DNA of 64,000 bases from Flavobacteriia bacterium (GTDB lineage: Bacteria > Bacteroidota > Bacteroidia > Flavobacteriales > Schleiferiaceae), in contig JABXHW010000030.1 in assembly GCA_013373425.1 (NCBI GenBank), positions 42,836-106,835 on the forward strand, given 5' to 3'. How positions within the stretch are numbered: the stretch's first letter is position 1; each line of letters starts with the position of its first letter. This document shows, in pieces, positions 9,495 through 17,324 of this stretch. The translations under genes and the position numbers were made by a program. The notes under the pieces were generated by a model. That model searched no databases. It was not told the DNA's origin and saw nothing but the letters and a program-made list of their open reading frames with translations.

Positions 9495-9980
9495 TCAGTC
9501 TCTTTCCCTCTGCTTGAGCAACCAATGCGCAATACGGCGAGCATTGCTGAAGATGAGAACTCCAAGGACAATCTTGAGTAAACTGAGAACAACAAACCCT
9601 GCCTGATTAAAATAGAATAAATTCGATACCGCGCTCTCTACAACGACGCACCCAATAATAATCACGGCAGCGTACAGGATGTGTATTTCCTTCAGATGCC
9701 CGAAGTCGATTATGGTAGAATCACTCAAGGTTGAGTCACCTTTTTGCACTTCAAGATCCTTAATGATGTCGACTACTTTTTCAGCGTAAAGGATAAGGAC
9801 GATGGGCACACCGATGCTCAAAGCTAAAGTGCCAATAAGTTGGAACAAGTGTGAGAAGTTAAAGAGGGAATCATTCCAGACCAAAAAGGGAAGAGAAGAT
9901 AAAGCACTGACACCATGGATAAGTAAGTATCCAAGTCCGACTAGTTTAATCAGAAGCACAGTAAGAGAGCGTATCGACAT
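9495..9980 (-). CDS. Hypothetical four-helix membrane protein
   Basis: The protein has 161 residues with about four hydrophobic segments: two near the N-terminus (LIKLVGLGYLLIHGVSAL and LIGTLALSIGVPIVLILY) and two near the C-terminus (ILYAAVIIIGCVVVESAV and FVVLSLLKIVLGVLIF). A polar loop of roughly 30 residues separates the pairs. The track start at 10055 would overlap the divergent apbE promoter box at 10044-10051, so the internal ATG at 9980 (MSIRSLTV) is the better start. The family is not recognised. Confidence 0.6.
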   Translation of the reverse strand: MSIRSLTVLLIKLVGLGYLLIHGVSALSSLPFLVWNDSLFNFSHLFQLIGTLALSIGVPIVLILYAEKVVDIIKDLEVQKGDSTLSDSTIIDFGHLKEIHILYAAVIIIGCVVVESAVSNLFYFNQAGFVVLSLLKIVLGVLIFSNARRIAHWLLKQRERD

Positions 9981-10043
9981 ACGTTGAAGTTTGATTGAAG
10001 GAGGAAGATAGAAAAAAGGATAGCAATGACTCCGCGATAAAAT

Positions 10044-10051
10044 TACCTTTG
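10044..10051 (+). promoter_or_regulatory. Putative -7 box for apbE
   Basis: TACCTTTG matches TAnnTTTG and ends 16 nt before the apbE start. No convincing TTG -33 element is present at the usual distance. Confidence 0.5.
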
Positions 10052-10067
10052 TCAAAACCCCAACGAC

Positions 10068-11063
10068 ATGCTCAGACTTCTAAGTTTCATTTCGGTGCTT
10101 TCGCTCTTGATTTCATGTGGTGGTCCTGATGAGTACATCGTAACCTTACAAGGAAACACGCAAGGGACAACGTATAAGATTCTCTATGTGGTGGATCAAC
10201 CGATTCGATACAATGAGGCAGTAGATTCCATTCTATTTGCAGTGGATAGAAGCATGTCAGCATGGAATCCGCACAGCACACTGAGTAAGGTCAACCGAGG
10301 AATGGATTCACTGTTGGACCCACTCTTTCAGCAAGTCATCAAGAGGGGATTGCAAGTCTCGCAAATGACAAATGGCGCATTTGATATGACCGTTGCTCCT
10401 TTGGTCAATGCCTGGGGATTTGGTTCTATGGAGAAAGCGGATGTGGATTCCGCATATGTGGACAGCCTGCTGGGAATATCTGGCTACAAGCGACTTCACT
10501 TATTGTCGAGTGGCAGATTGCACCGCCCGGATGGAATGCAAATCGACGTCAATGCCATTGCCCAAGGCTATTCTGTGGATTTGGTTGCTGATTACCTTGA
10601 AAGCAAAGGCATCAATAATTACCTCATTGAAATTGGTGGGGAGATGCGTGCCAATGGGACCAAGTTCGGTAACAATTCGTGGGTGGTTGGGATTGATAAA
10701 CCGATGGAGACCATTCAGGAAGAGCGCTTTCAGATTACCTTGAATCTCGACACGATGTCGCTTGCTACGAGCGGTAATTATCGAAAATTCATTGTCGATG
10801 AAGAAACCGGTATCAAGTATAGCCATACCATCGACCCGCACACAGGTTACCCTGTCAGTGACCGTTTGCTCAGCGCAACTATTCTATCGCCTGATTGTAT
10901 GACTGCAGATGCAGTGGCCACCGCTTGCATGGTCATGGGCTTGGACAACGCCAAGGTTTGGGTTCAAGAACAACCCGAGTTTGAAGCTTACTTCATTTAT
11001 TCTGACTTAACCGGCGACCTGCAAGAATGGTGGACGCCGGGGTTTGAGAAGAGGAAGAGGTAG
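10068..11063 (+). CDS. apbE: FAD:protein FMN transferase
   Basis: ApbE moves FMN from FAD onto threonines of target proteins, classically NqrB and NqrC, in the periplasm. The 331-residue product is a lipoprotein (LLISCGGPDEY). It carries the family blocks GNTQGTTYKI (about residue 30), DVNAIAQGYSVD, YLIEIGGEMRANG, SHTIDPHTGYPV and MTADAVATACMVMG, the last giving the Mg2+/FAD-binding aspartate and threonine region. The length is normal. Its position 1.2 kb downstream of nqrF, on the same strand but with its own promoter-like box, fits a dedicated role in flavinylating the Na+-NQR subunits encoded here. Confidence 0.95.
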   Translation: MLRLLSFISVLSLLISCGGPDEYIVTLQGNTQGTTYKILYVVDQPIRYNEAVDSILFAVDRSMSAWNPHSTLSKVNRGMDSLLDPLFQQVIKRGLQVSQMTNGAFDMTVAPLVNAWGFGSMEKADVDSAYVDSLLGISGYKRLHLLSSGRLHRPDGMQIDVNAIAQGYSVDLVADYLESKGINNYLIEIGGEMRANGTKFGNNSWVVGIDKPMETIQEERFQITLNLDTMSLATSGNYRKFIVDEETGIKYSHTIDPHTGYPVSDRLLSATILSPDCMTADAVATACMVMGLDNAKVWVQEQPEFEAYFIYSDLTGDLQEWWTPGFEKRKR

Positions 11064-11182
11064 GGGCTAGCAAGCTAGCAGCATATAGCATTTGGCTCTA
11101 TTGTGGTGAGTTCACAAAAGGAGGATAGCAGCAAGTAACGAGTAACGGGTGACGAGTAACGAGTGTTGAGAGACCGGTGATC
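11061..11182 (+). repeat. Two short-period arrays downstream of apbE
   Basis: From the apbE stop codon the sequence reads TAGGGGC, TAGCAAGC, TAGCAGCA, TATAGCAT, a loose octamer series. From 11134 a clearer heptamer series follows: AGTAACG, AGTAACG, GGTGACG, AGTAACG, AGTGTTG, AGAGACC, GGTGATC. Both are on the sense strand of apbE. No gene is visible in the 300-nt gap up to 11364. Confidence 0.7.
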
Positions 11183-11270
11183 CATGGCTTAGGTTGCTCT
11201 AACGTGCTTGTGTGCCTACGCAGCTAGTAGATGTAGGCTCAATTTAATTAACCAATGGGCTGAACGAACT

Positions 11271-11302
11271 TGCGTTCCCGCGTTCCTAAGTACCTGCGCT
11301 CC
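11271..11302 (-). repeat. Four-copy octamer array, TGCGYWCC family
   Basis: Read on the plus strand, the units are TGCGTTCC, CGCGTTCC, TAAGTACC, TGCGCTCC, preceded by CTGAACGAACT. On the minus strand this is a purine-rich array lying just past the terminator of the 11365-13398 gene. The same octamer family with the same CTGAAC-RAAC flank recurs at 31814, 33677 and 34300. Confidence 0.8.
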
Positions 11303-11307
11303 TTCAC

Positions 11308-11335
11308 AAAAAAAGGCGCCCCTTTCGGAGCGCCT
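11308..11335 (-). terminator. Terminator of the T9SS multi-domain gene
   Basis: On the minus strand AGGCGCTCC-GAAA-GGGGCGCCT forms a GC-rich stem of about 9 bp with a GAAA-type loop, followed by seven T residues. It lies 29 nt after the stop at 11365. Confidence 0.85.
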
Positions 11336-11364
11336 CACCTCATGTTGCAAAAGTACACTTACAC

Positions 11365-13398
11365 TTATTTCGCAATCATAATCTTTTCGGTATGTACACC
11401 TGCTTCGCTAGAAAGTCGAACCATGTACATGCCGTTGGTTACGTGGCTCAAGTCGATAGTCTCGTTGATAGAGCTACCCAATTCTGAGCTGTAAATTACT
11501 TGTCCCTGTAGGTTGAGAACCTCAAGATTAGCGTTTGCGTTGTTCAAAAGCTCTGCTGAGATTGAGATAACACCGTTGCTTGGGTTAGGATGAACTGTAA
11601 AGGTTTCGATCCATGCATTCTCTTCGATGCCAATGCTCTCACAGTCTACACACGCTTCCCAACAAACTACTGGAAGAGTAGTGTCGCCTGCTGGTACAGC
11701 CAAACGGTTGGTGAAAGTACCACCTGCGTCTGTTGTCGTGATAGTACATGGCATTCCTTGCATCAATTGCTCATCAACGGTCCATCCGTCTAGGGTGAAC
11801 TTATATTCGATAGAGTCAGCTGGAACGGTTACAGTCAATTCGTAAATTGAATCGTTATCTGCGTCTGTCATTACCGCACATGATCCACACCAGTTGTTGA
11901 AAGAACCGTTGAGGTTTACTTCAGTGTATGAACCTGTGTACGTTGAAAGGTCAACTCGGAAAGTCACATCCACATTCTGTGGAGCGTTCGCACAAGTCAC
12001 ACAAGCTTCCCAACAAACTGGATCGAGCACGGTGTCTTTTGTAACGTACATGAAGCGGTTAGTGAAACCATTTGCTGTACGAGTACAGGCTGAACCTGGA
12101 GCTAGGTTTTCTTGACCAGCCCAGTTGTCGTGTGAGAATTTGTATTCAATTGAATCTTCGGCGATAGCAACAGTGATTTCCCAAATGCCATCGTTATCAG
12201 CATCGGTCATTGCAGCACAGTTGCCACACCAACCGTTGAATACTCCGTTTACTTCTGGTGTGGTGAAAGACCCGGTGTAGTTGTTCATGTCAACTTTAAA
12301 TGTCACGTCGTATGTACCTGCTGGGTTGCCGGCGCCGAACATCACATTGTCACAATAGTACGTTTTTGCACTACCTACGGTAGCTCCATCTACTCCGAAG
12401 TTGTAGAAGATAGAGAGCATGTCATAAGTGTAGGCAAAGTTGATCGCTGCAGTTCCTGCTGCTTGATTCGAGAAGTCGAATGTCAATGTCTGCCATCCGC
12501 CTGCAACGGTAGTAGTAGCGACTGTCTCTACTGATTTAGTAGGGTCGGTGTGATCTTCTGCCTTAAGGCGAACTTCAATACCTGCGTCAGGCGACCATAC
12601 GTCCAATGTAATAATGGTATTACCAGCACTGAATGGAATGGCTGATGCGAGGCCTTGTGAATTGCTCAGTGTTGTTCCTGCCCAAGTCTGAGCAGTGGCT
12701 GACTTCACCGACTCAAGAACCATATTGTTCAAGTTGCTTGGGTCAACTACAACTTGTGAAGCGTTGCCTCCAAAGTCTGCTACTGTAAAGTCTGTAGATG
12801 TGCCTTCCCATGAAATGGGTAAGTCGATTTGGCTCAATGTGGAACCTGCTCCCATACGCACACTGTCTGCATAATAGGTTTGCAGTGCTGCCGGAGAAAC
12901 ACCAAAGTTGTAGAAGATAGACAGCATGTCGTACGTGTTTGCTGTATTCAAAGCAGCAGTACCGGGCGCTTGATTTGCGAAATCGAAAGCAAGGGTTTGC
13001 CACTGACCAGCAACTGTAGTCATTGCCTCAGTCTCAACTGTAATAGTGTTATTCGTGTGGTCTTCTGCCTTGAGGCGAACCACAACACCTGAATCTGCTG
13101 CCCATACGTCTACCAAAATCACCGTGCTTGATGAGAATGGAATCGCAGTGGCCAAGCCATTAGAAGTACTCAAGGTAGTACCTGCCCAAGTTTGAGCACC
13201 AATGGTCTTGTCCGTTTTTAACACGGTGTCCATGGAGTTGGTTGGATTCGCTACTCTGGATGAGGCGGCACCACCAAAGTCTGTTACCGTGTAATCGGTA
13301 GTTTGACTATCCCAATCGATTGGGAGGTCGATCTGATTGAGTTGTGCGGAGGCGAATCCGAACGACAACAACAGAATGAAAGTGTAAATATTCTTCAT
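11365..13398 (-). CDS. T9SS-exported multi-domain glycan-binding-like protein
   Basis: The 677-residue secreted protein has a signal peptide (FILLLSFGFASA). Two tandem domains of about 165 residues each follow; both open with QIDLPI-W and contain QTWAGTTLS, VRLKAEDHT and YDMLSIFYNFGV, which is consistent with beta-sandwich carbohydrate-binding modules. Then come two domains of about 105 residues (V-GxFNxWCGxCAxMTDADND), resembling the starch-binding/CBM48-like folds frequent in Bacteroidota, with paired cysteines. A C-terminal T9SS sorting domain (FTVHPNPSNGVISI to KIMIAK) ends the protein. No catalytic domain is evident. It is divergent from the beta-glucan operon and shares its regulatory gap, so it is probably a surface or released glucan-binding protein; the ligand is inferred from context only. 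Confidence 0.75.
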   Translation of the reverse strand: MKNIYTFILLLSFGFASAQLNQIDLPIDWDSQTTDYTVTDFGGAASSRVANPTNSMDTVLKTDKTIGAQTWAGTTLSTSNGLATAIPFSSSTVILVDVWAADSGVVVRLKAEDHTNNTITVETEAMTTVAGQWQTLAFDFANQAPGTAALNTANTYDMLSIFYNFGVSPAALQTYYADSVRMGAGSTLSQIDLPISWEGTSTDFTVADFGGNASQVVVDPSNLNNMVLESVKSATAQTWAGTTLSNSQGLASAIPFSAGNTIITLDVWSPDAGIEVRLKAEDHTDPTKSVETVATTTVAGGWQTLTFDFSNQAAGTAAINFAYTYDMLSIFYNFGVDGATVGSAKTYYCDNVMFGAGNPAGTYDVTFKVDMNNYTGSFTTPEVNGVFNGWCGNCAAMTDADNDGIWEITVAIAEDSIEYKFSHDNWAGQENLAPGSACTRTANGFTNRFMYVTKDTVLDPVCWEACVTCANAPQNVDVTFRVDLSTYTGSYTEVNLNGSFNNWCGSCAVMTDADNDSIYELTVTVPADSIEYKFTLDGWTVDEQLMQGMPCTITTTDAGGTFTNRLAVPAGDTTLPVVCWEACVDCESIGIEENAWIETFTVHPNPSNGVISISAELLNNANANLEVLNLQGQVIYSSELGSSINETIDLSHVTNGMYMVRLSSEAGVHTEKIMIAK

Positions 13399-13417
13399 GA
13401 GATTAGAATTTGAGATT

Positions 13418-13449
13418 CAAAGATAGAGACCTTTTGGTTTAAAAAACAA
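13418..13449 (-). promoter_or_regulatory. Promoter of the T9SS multi-domain gene
   Basis: On the minus strand TTG (13449-13447) is followed after 21 nt by TATCTTTG (13425-13418). This matches the flavobacterial TTG-N17-23-TAnnTTTG promoter. The start codon lies 19 nt downstream of the box. The divergent regulator promoter uses the same 21-nt spacing. Confidence 0.7.
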
Positions 13450-13454
13450 TAAGT

Positions 13455-13498
13455 AGTGTATTATTTACACTTGAAACAATTTAAATGATTGATAATCA
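13455..13498. promoter_or_regulatory. Palindromes in the divergent regulatory gap
   Basis: AGTGTA-TTATT-TACACT (13455-13471) is a perfect 6-bp inverted repeat placed just upstream of the minus-strand -33 element. TGATT-GAT-AATCA (13486-13498) is a second, smaller one. A third, TTGTACAA (13529-13536), covers the -33 TTG of the plus-strand promoter. Their placement between two divergent promoters suits operators for the Nudix-type regulator encoded next door; this is inference. Confidence 0.5.
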
Positions 13499-13528
13499 GT
13501 ACAATAAAAATAAAATACTTATAGTCAC

Positions 13529-13560
13529 TTGTACAATTACTTTCAATTCACATATATTTG
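13529..13560 (+). promoter_or_regulatory. Promoter of the beta-glucan operon
   Basis: TTG (13529-13531) and TATATTTG (13553-13560) are separated by 21 nt, a good flavobacterial promoter. The ORF track starts its protein at the TTG inside this -7 box, which shows that the true start must be the ATG at 13585, 24 nt downstream. Confidence 0.7.
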
Positions 13561-13584
13561 AAACTCATCATTAGTACTTCACCC

Positions 13585-14331
13585 ATGGATGATAAGCCGC
13601 TTTCTAAGGATCCCAATCAGCAGTTTTCGGTGCCTTATTATGAGATACCTTATGAGAAGTTCTTCCAATTCGGTATGTCAGTAGACTCCGTAGTCTTCGG
13701 GTACCATGACGGACAACTCAAAGTGCTTCTTATTAAAAGAGGTGCTGCTCCATTTAAAGGAGAGCTCGCACTTCCTGGTGACTTGGTTTATCCAAATGAA
13801 ACCATTGAAGTAGCTGCTCATCGAATCCTTAAAGACCTAACTGGCATCGATGAGCATTTCATTCGTCAGACCAAAGTCTATTCGCAAGTCGACCGTCACC
13901 CTGTGGCGAGGGTCATTACAACTGGCGTTTATTCAGTTATAGATATTGCCAAGCACGATCCGCATGCATCGGCATGGGCGGAAGGTGTTTATTGGGTGCC
14001 CGTAGATGAAGTTCCGCATCTCGCATTCGATCACGATTGCATTTTCAGAGATGCACTCGAAATTCTCAGAGACCGCGTACGTAAAGAGCCGGTTGGATTT
14101 GAGCTCCTTCCAAGCAAGTTCGTATTGGCGGAGCTTCAAGGATTGTATGAAGCAGTGCTCAATGTAAAATTTGATAAGGCCAATTTCCGCAAGCGAATCC
14201 TCAGTGGAAAATTCCTTCGTGACCTCAATGAGTTTCAAGAAGGTGTGCCTCACCGTCCCGCTCGATTGTACTCTTTCGATGCAAATAAATATGAAGAGCT
14301 AACTTCAAGTGGATTCTCTATTCAAGTTTAA
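13585..14331 (+). CDS. Nudix-type transcriptional regulator (NrtR/AraR-like)
   Basis: This 248-residue protein has an N-terminal Nudix fold (about residues 30-165) and a C-terminal winged-helix-like region (about 170-240, GLYEAVLNVKFDKANFRKRIL). In Bacteroidota such proteins act as sugar-responsive regulators rather than hydrolases. The Nudix box is degenerate: from D66 the pattern keeps E72, R80 and G87, but the catalytic RE-EE glutamates read I81, D84 and L85. Enzymatic activity is therefore unlikely. It is the first gene of the operon, 5 nt before the next, so it probably controls its own operon and perhaps the divergent T9SS gene. The start was moved from the track TTG to ATG 13585. Confidence 0.82.
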   Translation: MDDKPLSKDPNQQFSVPYYEIPYEKFFQFGMSVDSVVFGYHDGQLKVLLIKRGAAPFKGELALPGDLVYPNETIEVAAHRILKDLTGIDEHFIRQTKVYSQVDRHPVARVITTGVYSVIDIAKHDPHASAWAEGVYWVPVDEVPHLAFDHDCIFRDALEILRDRVRKEPVGFELLPSKFVLAELQGLYEAVLNVKFDKANFRKRILSGKFLRDLNEFQEGVPHRPARLYSFDANKYEELTSSGFSIQV

Positions 14332-14335
14332 GCCT

Positions 14336-15667
14336 ATGAAGAAGCTACTTACCCTATTCGTCCTTTGTTCATCCATTCTGGTTTCTGCGCAAGCCATTCC
14401 GGTTCGCGTGGTTCAGTCCGATCACGGATTTACTTTGATGCGTGGCGGAGAGCCCTATTACATTAGAGGTGCTGGTGGACATGATAACTTGGATGAGCTC
14501 TTAGTTTTAGGAGGAAATTCAATTCGGACATGGAGTGCAGAAGACGCTGGCGAGATTCTAGATGCTGCGGAAGCGCACGGTTTAACCGTTATGTTCGGAC
14601 TTTGGGTGCAGCACGAACGTCATGGATTTAATTACAACGATGAAACGGCAGTTCAAGCGCAGCTCGATCACTTTCGAGAAATCGTGACCACCTACAAAGA
14701 TCACCCTGCACTGCTTCTATGGGGGGTAGGGAATGAGGTGGATCTTTTCTATTCGAACACTAAGGTTTGGGATGCCGTTCAAGACATCGCCGCCATGATT
14801 CACGAAGTTGATCCCAATCATCCTACTTCAACGGTCACTGCCGGAATCGACTCAACGGAGATTTACCTTATTAAAACGAGAGCTCCAGACATCGACATCT
14901 TCGCATGTAATACGTATGGGGATCTCTATAAAACACCCAGCAACATCATCAAGTATGGATGGGAAGGCCCGTTCATCATTGCAGAATGGGGGCCGAATGG
15001 ACACTGGGAAGTTGAAAAGACCGAATGGGGAGCTCCGATTGAGCAAACCAGCACAGAGAAGGCCGAGTCGTATGGTAGCAGATATGGCAATTACATCGCT
15101 TCTTATCGCGACCAATGCATTGGGTCGTATGTTTTCCTATGGGGACAGAAACAGGAGACCACCTCCACATGGTACGGGCTGTTTACAGAAGGAGGTAATC
15201 CCACAGAGCCATTAGATCGATTGTATGCCGCTTGGCAGGGAGAAGAGCCAATGAATGCTGCGCCGTCGATAGCGAGTCTCACCTTAGACAATAGAACGGC
15301 AAGCAATAGCATCTACTTGAAAGCCGAAGATGTATATGAAGCAGCTGTTGTCTTCTCTGATGACCGAAATGATGTGGATGTAGATTGGTTCGTGTATTCA
15401 GAAAGTACAGCCCAATCCGCTGGTGGTGATTTTGAGGATGCTATTCCCCCGGTGCTCGGCTTATTCAGCAGACGTGGTGACAATTCCGCCAGATTTAGAG
15501 CGCCAGAGGAAGAAGGAGCCTACCGTCTTTATGTGTTCATTACCGATGATGCAGGGAAGGTGGCTTACGCAAACATTCCATTTTATGTAAATCCGCGTTT
15601 AGAGTCCGATCCCCCTGCGCGCTCCATTCGACTCAAGCCTCAATCTTTAGACATCCCAGCGCCTTGA
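14336..15667 (+). CDS. Secreted clan GH-A glycoside hydrolase
   Basis: The 443-residue protein has a signal peptide ending near LVSAQA. A TIM-barrel hydrolase of the GH2/GH5-like clan GH-A follows. WGVGNEVD supplies the acid/base E134 and IIAEWG the nucleophile E217, at the ends of strands 4 and 7 as expected. NSIRTWSAEDAGE and YVFLWGQKQETTSTWYG are further barrel elements. A C-terminal domain of about 120 residues looks Ig-like (PSIASLTLDNRTAS onward). The exact family is not resolved; context suggests a beta-glucan-active endo-enzyme or transglycosylase. It begins 5 nt after the regulator. The preceding in-frame start in the track is rejected because MKKLLTLF is the true signal-peptide start. 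Confidence 0.75.
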   Translation: MKKLLTLFVLCSSILVSAQAIPVRVVQSDHGFTLMRGGEPYYIRGAGGHDNLDELLVLGGNSIRTWSAEDAGEILDAAEAHGLTVMFGLWVQHERHGFNYNDETAVQAQLDHFREIVTTYKDHPALLLWGVGNEVDLFYSNTKVWDAVQDIAAMIHEVDPNHPTSTVTAGIDSTEIYLIKTRAPDIDIFACNTYGDLYKTPSNIIKYGWEGPFIIAEWGPNGHWEVEKTEWGAPIEQTSTEKAESYGSRYGNYIASYRDQCIGSYVFLWGQKQETTSTWYGLFTEGGNPTEPLDRLYAAWQGEEPMNAAPSIASLTLDNRTASNSIYLKAEDVYEAAVVFSDDRNDVDVDWFVYSESTAQSAGGDFEDAIPPVLGLFSRRGDNSARFRAPEEEGAYRLYVFITDDAGKVAYANIPFYVNPRLESDPPARSIRLKPQSLDIPAP

Positions 15668-15683
15668 TTTAGGCCATAACCTC

Positions 15684-17324
15684 ATGTCATCCCTCACTTT
15701 ACATAGCATCGATACTTGGGTCATCTTCGGATACTTCCTGCTAATTTTCATCGTGTCTGCAATCCTAATTGCTAAATCGAGAAGAGAAGAGGGTGCTGAA
15801 AATGCTCGAAGGTACTTCTTGGGAGGTAAAGGGTTTGGTTGGTTTGTGATTGGCGCTTCATTGTTCGCGTCAAATATTGGATCAGAGCACTTGGTAGGTT
15901 TAGCCGGAGCCGGAGCTTCTGGAGAATTCGTGGCCGCTCAGATTGAAATCATTGCGGCATTCATGCTATTGCTTTTGGGCTGGGTCTTTGTGCCATTCTA
16001 TTTGAAAACAGGAGTGTACACTATGCCCGAGTTTCTCGAACTCCGATATAATTCTTGGGCGAGAGGATACCTTTCTTGGGCCAGTGTCATCGCGTATATC
16101 CTGACAAAGATCTCAATCACCCTTGTTGCTGGAGGGTTAGTACTAACTGCCTTGTTGGATATTGATTTTTGGTGGAGTACGCTCATCATTGTAGCGGTGA
16201 CAGGATTGTACACGATCATAGGAGGACTGAAAGCTGTTTTATACACAGATATGATACAGCTTTTCGTCCTTCTGGGAGGAGCTGTCGCTTTGGTCTATTT
16301 CGGCTTAGATGCAGCAGGTGGTTGGAACAATGTCGTAGCATCCACGGAACCTAGTTATACCAGCCTATGGCGTACAATGAATGATGATGCTTTTCCATGG
16401 ACAGGCATTTTGATTGGCGCTCCCATTCTTGGAGTTTGGTACTGGTGTACAGATCAGTTTATCGTTCAAAGGGTGTTGGCCGCAAAGAACATCAAAGTAG
16501 CACGCAGAGGGGCTATTTTCGCTGGATTCCTCAAGCTTACACCGATGTTCCTATTCGTTATCCCAGGACTTATCGCATTTGTACTCTCCCAAGGACTAAA
16601 TCCTTTGATAGATTTCCCTGTCATTAATGGAGAAACAGCGTACGATTCAGCCCTACCACTATTGGCCATGTCGGTTTTACCCGAAGGGTTTAGAGGTCTC
16701 GTCATTGCCGGTTTGATTGCCGCTCTTATGAGCTCATTGTCCTCTGTTTTCAATTCGTGTTCAACTCTGTTCACGATGGATATCTATCGCAAATACAAGC
16801 CTGAAGCTGAAGAGGCGGAATTGGTTAAAGTAGGCCGTTGGGCAACCGTTTTAATAATAGGATTATCTCTCGCATGGATTCCAGTCCTTCAATCGCTAGA
16901 AGGAGGACTATTCCAGAAATTACAAAGTTTACAAGCTTATATCGCGCCGCCTATAGCTGCAGTCTTTCTATGGGGCGTCGCAACAAGACGGGTTGATGGG
17001 CGAGGTGCGAAAATCGCCCTCATTGTAGGCTCGCTTTTGGGTCTCGCCCGTCTCGTTTTAGAAAGTACAGGCGTTGAATTGCCAGGTGTTCTTTCCGTCT
17101 TTACGGAGATGAACTTCCTCCACTTCGCCATCTTCATTTTCGCAGTGAGCTCCGCGCTTCTCTTTTTCGTTCGCGACCGAAATCAGGTCGACTGGACAGT
17201 CGAAGCTGGGGCGTCAGATTTATCACTGCTCTCTATTAAAAGAATTACCGGAAATCGTACAAACGTGGTTCTTTCGGCCGTGCTTGTACTTTCCATCTTA
17301 ATCATCTGGTATGCGTTTTCTTAA
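15684..17324 (+). CDS. Sodium:solute symporter (SGLT-like)
   Basis: This 546-residue transporter of the SSS family has about 14 membrane helices. RRYFLGGKGFGWFVIGASLFASNIGSEHLVGLAGAGA is the hallmark first-helix region of SGLT-type sugar symporters, and FAGFLKLTPMFLFVIPG and GLIAALMSSLSSVFNSCSTLFTMDIY also fit. It should import glucose or a related sugar into the cytoplasm using the Na+ gradient. It sits between the glycosidase and the first porin gene, whose start overlaps its end by 14 nt. Na+-NQR, encoded 7 kb upstream, would supply the Na+ gradient. Confidence 0.9.
   Translation: MSSLTLHSIDTWVIFGYFLLIFIVSAILIAKSRREEGAENARRYFLGGKGFGWFVIGASLFASNIGSEHLVGLAGAGASGEFVAAQIEIIAAFMLLLLGWVFVPFYLKTGVYTMPEFLELRYNSWARGYLSWASVIAYILTKISITLVAGGLVLTALLDIDFWWSTLIIVAVTGLYTIIGGLKAVLYTDMIQLFVLLGGAVALVYFGLDAAGGWNNVVASTEPSYTSLWRTMNDDAFPWTGILIGAPILGVWYWCTDQFIVQRVLAAKNIKVARRGAIFAGFLKLTPMFLFVIPGLIAFVLSQGLNPLIDFPVINGETAYDSALPLLAMSVLPEGFRGLVIAGLIAALMSSLSSVFNSCSTLFTMDIYRKYKPEAEEAELVKVGRWATVLIIGLSLAWIPVLQSLEGGLFQKLQSLQAYIAPPIAAVFLWGVATRRVDGRGAKIALIVGSLLGLARLVLESTGVELPGVLSVFTEMNFLHFAIFIFAVSSALLFFVRDRNQVDWTVEAGASDLSLLSIKRITGNRTNVVLSAVLVLSILIIWYAFS

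Noticed and set aside
13585-14331. Active Nudix hydrolase
   Set aside because: Two of the three metal-binding glutamates of the REUxEE core are replaced by Ile and Leu, and a winged-helix-like tail is present.
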